A DNA stretch of 64,000 nucleotides from Nannocystis exedens (GTDB lineage Bacteria; Myxococcota_A; Polyangia; Nannocystales; Nannocystaceae). Within the stretch, counting starts at the first letter, position 1. Every line of letters starts with the position of its first letter. Positions 53,969 to 62,657 of the stretch are shown piece by piece. The notes under the pieces were generated by a model. The model saw nothing but the letters and a program-made list of their open reading frames with translations, was not told the DNA's origin and ran no database searches. The translations under genes and the position numbers were made by a program. The stretch lies in NCBI RefSeq assembly GCF_002343915.1, contig NZ_NETK01000001.1, forward strand, positions 10,688,001-10,752,000, given 5' to 3'.

Positions 53969-54803
53969 GGCGACCGAGCTGCCGGTGTTCGCCGCGCGCG
54001 CGCGGGCGCAGCGCGGTCCGGGGCCGCTGGCGCGGTTCTTCTTCGCGACCGAGGGGACGGCGCGGACGCAGCGGTTCGCGCGCGGCCTGGCCTTGTGGAC
54101 AGGCGCCTACGCGCTGACGCAGTGGCCCCACCGCGAGGAGCTGTACAGCCGGCCGGTGCTGCGCGACGGCTGGCTCGAGGGGTGGCTCGGCGGGTGGGTG
54201 CCGCCGCCGGCGCTGGTGACGGGGCTGCTGGCGCTGCTGGCGGTGGCGGCGGGCACGGCGGCGGCGGGCCGCGGCGGCCGGGCGGCGCGGGTGACGACGG
54301 CCGGCCTGTTCGGGCTGCTGGTCGGGCTCGAGGCGAGCGCGCCGCGGGCCTACGCGGCGCTGGCGGTGCTGCAGTGGTCGTTCGTGGCGCTGGCGCCGGC
54401 AGGGCCGAGGGGGCCGCGCTGGGCCGCGCGGCTGTTGATGCTGCAGCTGTCGGCGGTGTACGTGTTCGCGGCGCTGTCGAAGCTGGCCGAAGGGACATCC
54501 TGGTGGACGGGCGAGGCGATCGTGCTGATCTTCCGCTCGGCGCGCCAGGGCCAGCACCTGTTGTCGGCGTGGCTGCCGTTGACCCCGGGGCCGCTGGCGC
54601 AGGCGCTGGCGTGGTCGACGATCGCGCTCGAGCTGGCGATCGGGTGCGGGCTGTGGTTCGCCCGCACCCGCCGCCCCGCCGCGATCGCGCTGGTGCTGCT
54701 CCACGCGGGGATCGCCGGGTCGATGCGGGTGTCGCTGCTGTTCCACGCGCTGATGCTGCTGCACCTGCTGCTGTTCTTCGGCCGCCGCGGGGACGAGGCC
54801 TGA
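53961..54803 (+). CDS. HTTM-domain membrane protein (vitamin K carboxylase-like)
   Basis: A 280-residue protein from GTG 53961 with several helices. LMLQLSAVYVFAALSKLAEG followed by TSWWTGEAIVLIF is the typical HTTM segment (Q-x-x-x-VY-x-x-A-x-SK-x-x-x-x-x-W). HTTM domains occur in gamma-glutamyl carboxylases and in bacterial membrane oxidases of unknown substrate. The active-site Lys of true carboxylases is not evident. It ends immediately before a four-unit array. Confidence 0.85.
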   Translation: MAEATELPVFAARARAQRGPGPLARFFFATEGTARTQRFARGLALWTGAYALTQWPHREELYSRPVLRDGWLEGWLGGWVPPPALVTGLLALLAVAAGTAAAGRGGRAARVTTAGLFGLLVGLEASAPRAYAALAVLQWSFVALAPAGPRGPRWAARLLMLQLSAVYVFAALSKLAEGTSWWTGEAIVLIFRSARQGQHLLSAWLPLTPGPLAQALAWSTIALELAIGCGLWFARTRRPAAIALVLLHAGIAGSMRVSLLFHALMLLHLLLFFGRRGDEA

Positions 54804-54804
54804 G

Positions 54805-54860
54805 GGGCATGTCCTGACGGACATGTGGATTCAAGCATGTCTCAGGGGGCATGTCCTTTG
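54805..54860. repeat. 14-bp-period CATG repeat array, 4 units
   Basis: Cores at 54809, 54823, 54837 and 54851, all CATG and exactly 14 bp apart. It links the stops of two convergent genes (54803 and 54842) and supplies the last codons of the minus-strand one. Confidence 0.93.
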
Positions 54861-55279
54861 GCGTCGAGCATGTAGAAGACGACGTCCTGGCGGGGCAGGG
54901 CGACGCGGCGGGAGGCGAGGGCGCCGGCGAGCTCGGGGGCGAGCTGCAGCGGCTCGGAGGGCGGGGCGAGCCGGCCGAGGCCGATCCAGGCGGGGTGGAG
55001 GTCGGTGCGGCCGGCGATGAGGTCGACGGGCGCGGCCGCGGGGACCGGCGCGGGTGCGGCGGCGACGACCGGCGCGGGCGCCGCCGAGGGGAGCTCGGCG
55101 GTGCGGAGCGACAGCGCCAGGAGGGGCGCCGCGGCCGCGAGGCCGGCGCCGACGAGCCACCACGGCCAGCGGGCGGGGGCCGGCGCGTCCAGGCGCGCCC
55201 GCAGGCGGGTGAGGCCGCCGGGCGGCGGGTCGAGGCGGACGAACATGTCCTTCAGGTCATCTTCGGGCGGCGGCTTCAC
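54842..55279 (-). CDS. Small membrane protein after an ECF sigma gene (anti-sigma-like)
   Basis: A 145-residue protein: a cytoplasmic N-terminus of about 38 residues (DDLKDMFVRLDPPPGGLTRL), one helix (WLVGAGLAAAAPLLALSLRT), an Ala/Pro linker and a short periplasmic part (RTDLHPAWIGLGRLAPPSE). It overlaps the sigma gene by 23 bp. Position and topology suggest an anti-sigma factor, though no ZAS-type His/Cys motif is present. The last residues AKGHAP are encoded by the repeat array. Confidence 0.7.
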   Translation of the reverse strand: MKPPPEDDLKDMFVRLDPPPGGLTRLRARLDAPAPARWPWWLVGAGLAAAAPLLALSLRTAELPSAAPAPVVAAAPAPVPAAAPVDLIAGRTDLHPAWIGLGRLAPPSEPLQLAPELAGALASRRVALPRQDVVFYMLDAKGHAP

Positions 55280-55805
55280 GGCGGTGCTCCTGGGCTTGGA
55301 GGTGACGGCGGACGCGATCGGCGGCGGCGTGGCGGCGCGAGCCGACGGTGCCGACCGGGATCTCGAGCGCGGCGGCGATGTCGGCGTACGTGAGCTCGGA
55401 GAGCTCGCAGAGGACGAGCACGCGGCGCAGCTTCTCGGGCAAGGCGTCGACGGCGGCCCGCACGGCGGCGGCCCGCTCGGCGCCGAGGACGGCGAGGTCG
55501 GGCCGGTTGTCGCTCGCGTCGGGCGAGCCGTCGTCGAGGGCGACGAAGCGCCGCAAGGCCCGCCAGCGCCGGCGACTGGCGGCGAGGTTGACGGCGATCC
55601 GGTAGACGAAGGCGCCGGCGGTGTCGGGCCGCACGCGGGCGCGGGCCTGCCACAGCCGCGCGAAGGTCTCCTGGACCAGCTCCGCCGACTCGTCGCGGTC
55701 CCACAGCCAGCGGTAGACGACGTTGAACAGCGGCCGCTCCATCTGCACGAAGAGCCGCTCGACGTCGCCGACCGTCAGGCCGGGCGAGGACGCGGGCTCG
55801 GTCAC
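55257..55805 (-). CDS. ECF RNA polymerase sigma factor
   Basis: A 182-residue protein. Region 2: FNVVYRWLWDRDESAELVQE followed by TFARLWQARARV and GAFVYRIAVNLAASRRRWRA. Region 4: VDALPEKLRRVLVLCELSEL, TYADIAAALEIPVGTVGSRR. It starts within the last codon region of the lipoprotein gene (4-bp overlap) and overlaps the next gene by 23 bp, so the three are one operon transcribed right to left. Confidence 0.93.
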   Translation of the reverse strand: MTEPASSPGLTVGDVERLFVQMERPLFNVVYRWLWDRDESAELVQETFARLWQARARVRPDTAGAFVYRIAVNLAASRRRWRALRRFVALDDGSPDASDNRPDLAVLGAERAAAVRAAVDALPEKLRRVLVLCELSELTYADIAAALEIPVGTVGSRRHAAADRVRRHLQAQEHRREAAARR

Positions 55806-56620
55806 ACGCCCCCGGTCCGGAGCTGCCCGCGGACGATGTAGAACATGGTCTTGGGGACATGCTGAGCCTTGGCGTCGCTCGCCTCGAGGCTCGCCTGGCC
55901 GACGACGAGGAGCTGGCCGGGATCGACGTGGATGCGCGATCGGAGCTGGTTGCAGTGCTCGGCGCAGGTCAGGAGGTGGGCGCGATCCTTGGCCTGCTGG
56001 GCGACGACGAGGTTGAGGTCGGCGACGAGCCGCCCGCCGACCTCGGAGACGGTCTGGCGCGCCTGCATGAGGGCGCCGTCGGCCTCGGCGCGCTCGTCGA
56101 TCAGCGAGGACAGGTGCATCGACTCGTGCAAGCGGAAGCGCATCGGGCCCTGGCTGGCGACGATCGCCTGCAGCGCGGGGGCGATGTCAGGGACGGCGTC
56201 GACGCCCTCGGCGGCCTGGGCGGGCTCGCCGACGACGATCCAGTAGTCGAACTCGGCCGTGCGCACGGGCGGGGCCTTGGCGGGGTCGAGGCCGGCGATC
56301 AGGGCGGCGACGCCGTCCTGGATCCCGGGCGGCGCGACGACGACGAGGCGGCCGTCCGGCAGGCGCTCGACGGTGCCGAGCGGCGGCAGGTCCTTGCCGG
56401 TCGAGAGGGCGCTGGCGAGGGCCTGTTCGATCGAGCGCGCCTGCTCGGGCGGGACGGTGTAGGTGCGGAGGAGCGGCTCGTCGCTGTCGGCCGGCGCGGG
56501 CGCGGTGCTCGGGGCCGGCGGGGCGAGGGGCGGGGTGCCCGGGGCGGACCGCGGGGCCTCGCAGGCGAGCACGAGGGGGAAGGCGAGGAAGAGGAAGAGG
56601 CGGTGGATCGAGCGGGGCAT
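55802..56620 (-). CDS. Lipoprotein, first gene of an ECF sigma operon
   Basis: A 272-residue protein; the start at 56620 gives MPRSIHRLFLFLAFPLVLAC, a lipoprotein leader. After a Pro/Ala linker the segment EPLLRTYTVPPEQARSIEQA and LPDGRLVVVAPPGIQDGVAA resembles secretin/STN-type modules. The C-terminal half (FRLHESMHLSSLIDERAEAD to MFYIVRGQLRTGG) is beta-rich with one Cys pair. A lipoprotein with secretin-like segments plus a sigma and a membrane protein resembles an envelope-stress sensing unit (inference). Confidence 0.75.
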   Translation of the reverse strand: MPRSIHRLFLFLAFPLVLACEAPRSAPGTPPLAPPAPSTAPAPADSDEPLLRTYTVPPEQARSIEQALASALSTGKDLPPLGTVERLPDGRLVVVAPPGIQDGVAALIAGLDPAKAPPVRTAEFDYWIVVGEPAQAAEGVDAVPDIAPALQAIVASQGPMRFRLHESMHLSSLIDERAEADGALMQARQTVSEVGGRLVADLNLVVAQQAKDRAHLLTCAEHCNQLRSRIHVDPGQLLVVGQASLEASDAKAQHVPKTMFYIVRGQLRTGGV

Positions 56621-56715
56621 GGGGCTCCGGGGTGCGTTCGATCGGGCTCTACGCGCGGGGCGTCCGAGTCTTCGAAAATTTTTTGCGAGGGGTCCGGAAA
56701 ATTGCGCGGAAAGCG

Positions 56716-56757
56716 CGATATGTCTTGCGGGACATGTCGTCCTGGACATGCGGAGCG
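56716..56757. repeat. 14-bp-period repeat array, 3 units
   Basis: Cores at 56720 (TATG), 56734 (CATG) and 56748 (CATG). Divergent promoter region between the sigma operon and the Nudix gene; an AT-rich patch GAAAATTTTTTGCG lies about 40 bp away on the sigma-operon side. Confidence 0.85.
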
Positions 56758-56791
56758 ACCCCGGCGGCGCAGCTGTGGTATCACCGCGGCG

Positions 56792-57304
56792 ATGCGCGAG
56801 CTACGCCGCTCCGAGGTGTTCGACGCCGGCTTCTTTCGCGTCGAGCGGGTCAGCCTCGAAGGCCGGGCCTCGCCGGTGACGCTGCTGCGGATGCCGGACT
56901 GGGTGATGGCGGTGGCGGTCAACCCGGCGGGACGGTTCGTGCTGGTCCGCCAGCATCGCTTCGGGATCGCGGCCGAGACGGTCGAGCCCGCCGGCGGGCT
57001 GGTCGACGCCGGGGAGGCGCCCGCGGCCGCGGCGCTGCGAGAGCTGGGCGAGGAGACGGGCTACGCCGGGGCCACGGCGGAGCCGCTGGGCTTCACGCAC
57101 CCCAACCCGGTGCTGCAGGACAACCGCTGCCACTTCTTCCTGGTGCGGGAGGCCGTGCAGGTCGGAGCGCCGCACGCCGACGCGGAAGAAGTGGTGGCGC
57201 CGGTGGTGATGGGGCGCGCGGAGGTCGAGGCGGCGCTGGCCGAGGGGCGGATCGCGCACGCCCTGGCCGAGCTGGCGCTGCGCCGGGCGCTGGCGGTGCT
57301 GTAG
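56792..57304 (+). CDS. Nudix hydrolase
   Basis: A 170-residue protein. The Nudix box GLVDAGEAPAAAALRELGEE followed by TGY matches G-x5-E-x7-RE-U-x-EE-x-GU exactly, so the Mg-binding helix is complete. FVLVRQHRFGIAAETVEPAG precedes it, typical of ADP-ribose or GDP-mannose pyrophosphatases of the NudF/NudK branch. It hydrolyses a nucleoside diphosphate linked to another moiety. ATG 56792 is chosen as upstream sequence is a repeat array. Confidence 0.93.
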   Translation: MRELRRSEVFDAGFFRVERVSLEGRASPVTLLRMPDWVMAVAVNPAGRFVLVRQHRFGIAAETVEPAGGLVDAGEAPAAAALRELGEETGYAGATAEPLGFTHPNPVLQDNRCHFFLVREAVQVGAPHADAEEVVAPVVMGRAEVEAALAEGRIAHALAELALRRALAVL

Positions 57305-57315
57305 CGGCGGGCGAG

Positions 57316-57345
57316 GCGATATGTCTTTGGGGACATATCGACGAA
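57316..57345. repeat. 14-bp-period hairpin, 2 units
   Basis: GATATGTCTTTGGGGACATATC: a perfect GATATGTC/GACATATC stem starting 12 bp after the Nudix stop. Here the two cores changed together (TATG/CATA), keeping the pairing. Confidence 0.85.
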
Positions 57346-57416
57346 GGTCGACGCGCTGAGGCCGAGCGTGTCGTTCGGGATCGGCCGTCGCGGTTCTGGA
57401 CGGGCGAGGCGCGACC

Positions 57417-57580
57417 GGTCTGTCCTTCCGGACAGGTGGTCCGGGATCCGCGCGCCTGCCAGGCCGGGAACCCGACGCGCGCTCTGCCTGTCCTTCCGGA
57501 CAGGGCGTGTCCGGCGGCCGCGCGCGGCCGCCGAGCCGGGACCGAGGCGGTGCCTGTCCTTCCAGTCAGGCGTGTCCCAC
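57417..57580. repeat. Three CTGTCC-TTCC-GGACAG hairpins
   Basis: Cores 57420/57434, 57488/57502 and 57554/57568, each pair 14 bp apart, with the same spacer TTCC. The pairs themselves are 66-68 bp apart, so a longer unit was copied. Convergent junction 57305-57628, which has no gene. Confidence 0.88.
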
Positions 57581-57628
57581 GCTACCGGCGCGTCGAGGCC
57601 CCGGCCGCACGCGCTTGCGGGGGCGGCC

Positions 57629-58957
57629 TCACGCCGGGGTCTCGAGCGTGGGGGGCTGCTTGCGGTAGGCGCGGATCTTGATGACCCGGCGCTCGTCGGC
57701 CTCGGCGACGTGGAAGGTCCAGCCCTCGGCTTCGACCTCCTCGCCGACCTGCGGGATGTACTCGAACTTGTGGAACAGAAAGCCCGAGAGCGTCTCGTAG
57801 TTGCCCTGGATCTCGTCGTCGAGGTCGACCGCCAGCGTCTTCTCGACCTCGGACACGTTGATCAAAGCGTCGAAGAGGAAGGTGCCGTCGCCGATGTCGA
57901 GGATCTGCTTCTCCTCGTCGGGCTCGTCGTTCTCGTCGTAGATCTCGCCGACCACCTCCTCGAGCGCGTCCTCGAGGGTGACGACGCCGGCGGTGCCGCC
58001 GAACTCGTCGACGACGATCGCCATGTGGGTCTTCTTCTTTTGGAACAGCGAGAACAGGTCGATGACCTTCATGTTCTCGGGGGCGAACACGGCCGGGCGG
58101 GCGACGCTGCCGAGGGTGACCTCGTCGAGGTGATCGAGGTGCTTGAGCACGTCGCCGACGTAGGCGATGCCGACGATCTTGTCGTTCGTGTCGCGGTAGA
58201 TCGGGACGCGCGAGTACTGGTGCTCCTCGTTGATCGCCATGAAGCGGCGCAGCGAGGCGTTCTCCTCGAGCGCGATCATGTCGACGCGCGGGGTCATGAT
58301 CGCGCGCACCGGCGTGTCCGACAGGTCGAACACGTTGTTGAGGAGCTCCTTCTCCTGCTCCTCGAGCACGCCCTCCTGGCGCGACGCCGAGACGATCATC
58401 CGGATCTCCTCTTCGGAGTGGGCCGAGTGATGCCCGGGCACCGGTCGCAGGCCGAACATGCGCACGACGCCGTTGCCGGTGACGTTGAGCAGCCAGATCA
58501 CCGGGCGGAACACGGTGGTGAAGGCGATCATCGGCACGGCGATCGCCAGCGAGACCTGCTCGGCCCGCTGCAGCGCCAGCGACTTCGGCGCCAGCTCGCC
58601 GAACACGATGTGCAAGGCGGTCGACAGGCCGAAGGCCAGCGCGAACGAGATGGTCTTCACGTTGTCGGCCTGGACGCCCCACTCGAGCAGGCTCGGCGCG
58701 ACGAGGTGCTCGATCGCGGGCTCGGCGATGAAGCCGATGAGGAGGCTCGCCATCGTGATGCCCAGCTGCGTGGCGGCGATGTAGAGGTCCAGGTCTTGCA
58801 GCACCTTGTGGGTCAGGCGCGCGAGCGTGTTGCCTTCGTTGGCGAGCTGCTCGATCCGGGTGCGTCGCACGCTGACGAGCGCGAACTCGGCCGCGACGAA
58901 GAATCCGTTCATCAAGACCAGGAAGAACAGCGAGACGAGTCGCAGGAGGTCGCTCAT
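57629..58957 (-). CDS. CNNM/CorC-HlyC family transporter-like protein
   Basis: A 442-residue protein. The DUF21/CNNM membrane domain (about 1-190) has FFLVLMNGFFVAAEFALVSV and FGELAPKSLALQRAEQVSLA. Two CBS domains (about 205-330) start MTPRVDMIALEENASLRRFM. The CorC_HlyC domain lies at about 345-430. Members are linked to Mg/Co efflux or resistance; the hemolysin name is historical. Full-length and intact. Confidence 0.94.
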   Translation of the reverse strand: MSDLLRLVSLFFLVLMNGFFVAAEFALVSVRRTRIEQLANEGNTLARLTHKVLQDLDLYIAATQLGITMASLLIGFIAEPAIEHLVAPSLLEWGVQADNVKTISFALAFGLSTALHIVFGELAPKSLALQRAEQVSLAIAVPMIAFTTVFRPVIWLLNVTGNGVVRMFGLRPVPGHHSAHSEEEIRMIVSASRQEGVLEEQEKELLNNVFDLSDTPVRAIMTPRVDMIALEENASLRRFMAINEEHQYSRVPIYRDTNDKIVGIAYVGDVLKHLDHLDEVTLGSVARPAVFAPENMKVIDLFSLFQKKKTHMAIVVDEFGGTAGVVTLEDALEEVVGEIYDENDEPDEEKQILDIGDGTFLFDALINVSEVEKTLAVDLDDEIQGNYETLSGFLFHKFEYIPQVGEEVEAEGWTFHVAEADERRVIKIRAYRKQPPTLETPA

Positions 58958-59166
58958 CGAGAGTCGCTGCTCCTCGGCCCGTCGAATCGGCCGCTGCGGG
59001 CCTTACTCGGGGGGTCGCCCATAGGGTCCGCACAGTGTAGCAAGCTTTGTCCGCGACGCGCGCCGCTGGGCTTGCCGTTGGCGGAGATCGCGCAAGGACG
59101 ACTGCGAGGCCCCGGAAGCGGCCTCAGAGGCGCTGCGCGGCCATGCGCGCGTGTTAGGCTGACGAG

Positions 59167-60027
59167 ATGAGCAGGCTCGGAGCGGCGGGGTTCGTCGTGC
59201 TTCTCACACTCGGGGGGTGCGTGACCGGCGAGCAAGGGGACGAGTCCGAGACGGAGGCCGGCGGCGGTCCTGACGCGGGGCCCGGTGCGTCGGCGACGAC
59301 CGACGAGGCGCAGACCTCGTCGCCGGTGCCGACGACCAGCGGCGACACCGGCGAGGTCGCCGGCGAGTGCAGCGTGTGGATGCAAGATTGCCCGCCCGGC
59401 GCGAAGTGCGTGCCGTTCGACTCGACCGGCACCGGCGTCGTCGACGGCACCCGCTGCGTCGAGATCGCCGGCTCCGCGGGGAAGGCGGGCGACCCGTGCA
59501 CGGCCGAGGGCGGGATCGTCGGCCTCGACGACTGCGACGCCGACCTGCTGTGCTGGTTGCTCGACGCCGACGGCCACGGGACGTGCACGCCGATGTGCGG
59601 CGGCACGCCGGCCTCGCCGACGTGCGGCAGCGGGCTGGTGTGCGACGTGTCAACCGGCGGCCTTCTGGCGCTGTGCCTCACGTCCTGCAACCCGCTGGCG
59701 CCGACCTGCCCGATCGGACAGATCTGCATCCCGAGCATGGCCGGCGGGTTCGTGTGCGACGGCGACGTCAGCGGCGACGCCGGCTTCTATGGCGACCCGT
59801 GCGAGTTCCTCAACGTGTGCGACCCGGGCCTCTTGTGCGCGGCGGCCTCGAACGTTCCGGGCTGCGACGCCCCGGGCTGCTGCACCGAGTTCTGCGACCT
59901 GTCGCTGGCGCCGTCGATGCCCGACATGTGCTCGGGCGCGCCGGAGCAGGAGTGCCTGGCGTTCTTCGACCAGGGGACGGCGCCGCCCGGGCTCGAAGAC
60001 GTCGGCCTGTGCGGGATCAAGCAGTAG
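59167..60027 (+). CDS. Cys-rich lipoprotein
   Basis: A 286-residue protein. MSRLGAAGFVVLLTLGGCVT is the lipoprotein leader (Cys18). An acidic Ser/Thr linker (about 20-65) leads to a Cys-rich body with about 22 Cys in repeated CxxGxxC and GDPC patterns (DLLCWLLDADGHGTCTPMCG, PTCPIGQICIPS, GDPCEFLNVCDPGLLC). This layout is common in myxobacterial surface lipoproteins of unknown role. It overlaps the convergent NAT gene by 11 bp. Confidence 0.85.
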   Translation: MSRLGAAGFVVLLTLGGCVTGEQGDESETEAGGGPDAGPGASATTDEAQTSSPVPTTSGDTGEVAGECSVWMQDCPPGAKCVPFDSTGTGVVDGTRCVEIAGSAGKAGDPCTAEGGIVGLDDCDADLLCWLLDADGHGTCTPMCGGTPASPTCGSGLVCDVSTGGLLALCLTSCNPLAPTCPIGQICIPSMAGGFVCDGDVSGDAGFYGDPCEFLNVCDPGLLCAAASNVPGCDAPGCCTEFCDLSLAPSMPDMCSGAPEQECLAFFDQGTAPPGLEDVGLCGIKQ

Positions 60028-60847
60028 CGCCGTCGAAGATGTCGACGCCGCGGGCCTGCAGGGCCTCGACCGCCTCGCGCACGGGCATGCGCGGCAGCTG
60101 CAGCGCCTCGTGCACGATCGCCTCGAGCTCGTCGATGTCGCGGATCGGGGTGATGGTGGTGATGTTGTGGTGGGTGGTGACGAGCCGGTTGTTGTCGATC
60201 TCGAGCACCCGGCTGGCGAAGAAGCGGATGATCTTGAGCCGCCGCATGAAGTGGGCGTCGGGCGCGTGGGTGCGCTCGATCGCGGCGGCGAAGCCGTCGG
60301 GCGCGACCGGCGGGGGCTTGGCGACGTAGTTGTGGATCCGGGCGCCGCGGTGGAGCATGACGACCTCGACGGCCTCGCGGTGCGAGGCGTGGCGATCGAG
60401 GGTGTAGCTGACGTCGCCGTGGGGGATCTGCAGCGGCAGCGAGTCGAGCGCGATCGGGTGGTAAAACGGCGCGCCGTAGCCGACGTCGACCAGGTGTTGC
60501 TGATCCTCGAAGGTCACCCGGCAGACGGCGTGGGCCCGCGGGACGCCGCCGGCGTCGGCGGCCAGCAGCTCGACGTCGTAGTCGAGGAACTGCAGCAGCG
60601 CGGCGAAGTGGGCGTTGAGGGCGTAGCAGGTGCCGCCGAGGTCCTGGTCGCCGATCCCGCGCAAGAACTCCTCGATCGGCGGGATGGCGTTCCGCGGCGC
60701 GTCGGCCGGGCGCAGCAGCTTCGACACGTTCTCGAACGGGATCTTGATCAGGTGGCTGCTGACGAGCTCGTGGAGCCCGGGGTCTCCGACCCACCCGAGG
60801 AGCCCGAGGTAGCGGCGGAACAGGTCGTCACGGCGGCTGGTCGTCAT
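60017..60847 (-). CDS. Arylamine N-acetyltransferase family protein
   Basis: A 276-residue protein (an alternative ATG is at 60862). The catalytic triad is intact: C74 in DLGGTCYALNAHF, H106 in PRAHAVCRV and D121 in LVDVGYG. IKIPFENVSKLL near the N-terminus is also typical. NAT enzymes move acetyl or acyl groups from CoA to amines; in bacteria some serve in secondary-metabolite release. Substrate unknown. Confidence 0.92.
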   Translation of the reverse strand: MTTSRRDDLFRRYLGLLGWVGDPGLHELVSSHLIKIPFENVSKLLRPADAPRNAIPPIEEFLRGIGDQDLGGTCYALNAHFAALLQFLDYDVELLAADAGGVPRAHAVCRVTFEDQQHLVDVGYGAPFYHPIALDSLPLQIPHGDVSYTLDRHASHREAVEVVMLHRGARIHNYVAKPPPVAPDGFAAAIERTHAPDAHFMRRLKIIRFFASRVLEIDNNRLVTTHHNITTITPIRDIDELEAIVHEALQLPRMPVREAVEALQARGVDIFDGATA

Positions 60848-60964
60848 GGCAGCACGGGGCATGGTAGCAGTATCCGCGGGCCGCGGGCACGCCCTGTCGG
60901 GGCGGCCCTTTGCTAAACTCACCCCCTCGCACGGGCCGCTGCCCGCGACCGAAGGCTTTTGGAC

Positions 60965-62554
60965 ATGAGCGCCTCCCAGACCTCCGACCCCGCGCCACAG
61001 ACCTCCACGCCCGCCTCGCCGCGCCGGCTGCTCGAGAAGCTGAGCCCCGTCAGCGGCGCCCGGCTGGGCGAGTTCCCCGTCGCCGACGAAGCCGAGGTCC
61101 GCGCCGCGGTGGCCCGGGCCCGCGCCGCTTTCCCGGGCTGGCGCGACACGCCGCTGGCGGCCCGCGCCGAGGTCATGGCCCGCGTCAAGCAGGTCCTGGC
61201 CGAGCAGGGCGAGCACTACGCCCGCAAGATCAGCGAGGACACCGGCAAGCCGACCTTCGAGGCGACGATGATGGAGATCGGCGCGGTCCCGCTGCTGCTC
61301 GACTACATGCTCCGGCGCGCGCCGGTGCTGCTGCGCCGGCAGAAGGTGCCGACGCCGCTGGTCCTGCCCGGCAAGTCGGCGTTCATCGAGCACTTCCCCC
61401 GCGGGGTGATCGGCATCATCTCGCCGTGGAACTTCCCGTTCCAGCTGGCGGTGGTGCCGGTGCTGTCGGCGCTGATCGGCGGCAACACCGTCGTGCTGAA
61501 GCAGTCCGAGATCACGCCGATCGTGGCCGGCGTCGTCGAGGACCTGTTCCGCCGGATCGGGCTGCCCGCCGGGGTGGTCGAGATCGTCCACGGCGACGGC
61601 TCGACGGGGGCGGCGCTGACGCGGGCCGAGGTCGACATGCTGTTCTTCACCGGCTCGGTGGCGACCGGCCGCAAGGTGATGGCGGCGGCCGCCCAGCGCC
61701 CGATCCCGGTCGAGCTCGAGCTCGGCGGCAAGGACGCGATGATCGTCTGCGCCGACGCCAACCTCGAGCGCGCCGCCGAGGCCGCCGTGTGGGGCGGGCT
61801 CGTCAACTGCGGCCAGGCCTGCGTGTCGGTCGAGCGCATCTTCGTGGTCGACGCGATCCACGACCGCTTCGTCGAGAAAGTGCGCGAGAAGGTGGCCCGG
61901 GTGACCGTCGGCGGGCCCGACGAGCAGGCCGACATGGGGCCGCTGACGTCGGGCGCGCAGCTCGGGATCGTCGAGCGCCACGTGAATTCGGCGATCGCGG
62001 CGGGGGCGAAGGTGGTGTTCGGGGGCGAGAAGCTGCAGCGCCCCGGCCAGTTCTTCGCGCCGACGCTGCTGACGGGGGTGACGCCGGAGATGGAGATCTT
62101 CCGCGAGGAGACGTTCGGGCCGGTGCTGCCGGTGATCCGGGTGCGCGACGAGGACGAGGCGGTGCGCCTGGCCAACGCCAGCGAATTCGGGCTGGCCGGC
62201 AGCGTGTGGACGCAGGACATCGACAAGGGGCTGCGCCTGGCCTCGCGCATGGAGTGCGGGCAGGTCTCGGTGAACGATGTCATCCAGTCGGTGGGCCACC
62301 CGGCGCTGCCGTTCGGCGGGGTGCGCTCGTCGGGGATCGGCCGGTACCACGGCGACGCGGGCATCCTCGGGTTCATGCACACCCGCGGCATCATGGTCGA
62401 CCGCGGGTTCCTGAACAGCGAGCCGCTGTGGTTCCCGTACGCCGGCAAGGTCTCGCACGGCTTCGAGCTGCTGAAGGGGATCACGACCCGCAGCCTGGGC
62501 AGCCTGGTCAAGGGCTTCCTCGGCCTCCGCAAGAAGATGACGCGTCCGAAGTGA
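60965..62554 (+). CDS. Aldehyde dehydrogenase family protein
   Basis: A 529-residue protein (TTG 60959 is an alternative start; GGACATGAGC around the ATG resembles a repeat unit). IISPWNFPF (N156), VELELGGKDAMIV (general base E252) and NCGQACVSVERI (nucleophile C286) are all present, as is EETFGPVLPVI. It oxidises an aldehyde with NAD(P). The C-terminal 60 residues after the core (GYRFL-type: FELLKGITTRSLGSLVKGFL) form an amphipathic or membrane-associated tail, as in fatty-aldehyde dehydrogenases. Confidence 0.94.
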   Translation: MSASQTSDPAPQTSTPASPRRLLEKLSPVSGARLGEFPVADEAEVRAAVARARAAFPGWRDTPLAARAEVMARVKQVLAEQGEHYARKISEDTGKPTFEATMMEIGAVPLLLDYMLRRAPVLLRRQKVPTPLVLPGKSAFIEHFPRGVIGIISPWNFPFQLAVVPVLSALIGGNTVVLKQSEITPIVAGVVEDLFRRIGLPAGVVEIVHGDGSTGAALTRAEVDMLFFTGSVATGRKVMAAAAQRPIPVELELGGKDAMIVCADANLERAAEAAVWGGLVNCGQACVSVERIFVVDAIHDRFVEKVREKVARVTVGGPDEQADMGPLTSGAQLGIVERHVNSAIAAGAKVVFGGEKLQRPGQFFAPTLLTGVTPEMEIFREETFGPVLPVIRVRDEDEAVRLANASEFGLAGSVWTQDIDKGLRLASRMECGQVSVNDVIQSVGHPALPFGGVRSSGIGRYHGDAGILGFMHTRGIMVDRGFLNSEPLWFPYAGKVSHGFELLKGITTRSLGSLVKGFLGLRKKMTRPK

Positions 62555-62571
62555 CAGGCGGGCGGGCCGGC

Positions 62572-62600
62572 CGCCTGTCCCGGAAGACAGGTGGGCGGCC
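62572..62600. repeat. 14-bp-period CCTG/CAGG hairpin
   Basis: CGCCTGTCCCGGAAGACAGGTG: cores 62575 and 62589. Flanking GGGCGGGCCGGC/GGGCGGCCCGGC lengthens the stem. It lies shortly after the ALDH stop, before the transporter. Confidence 0.8.
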
Positions 62601-62657
62601 CGGCGAGCGGGCCGCGGCGGTTGAACAAGCCGAGCCCGCCGGGTACCTTCGCCGGCG

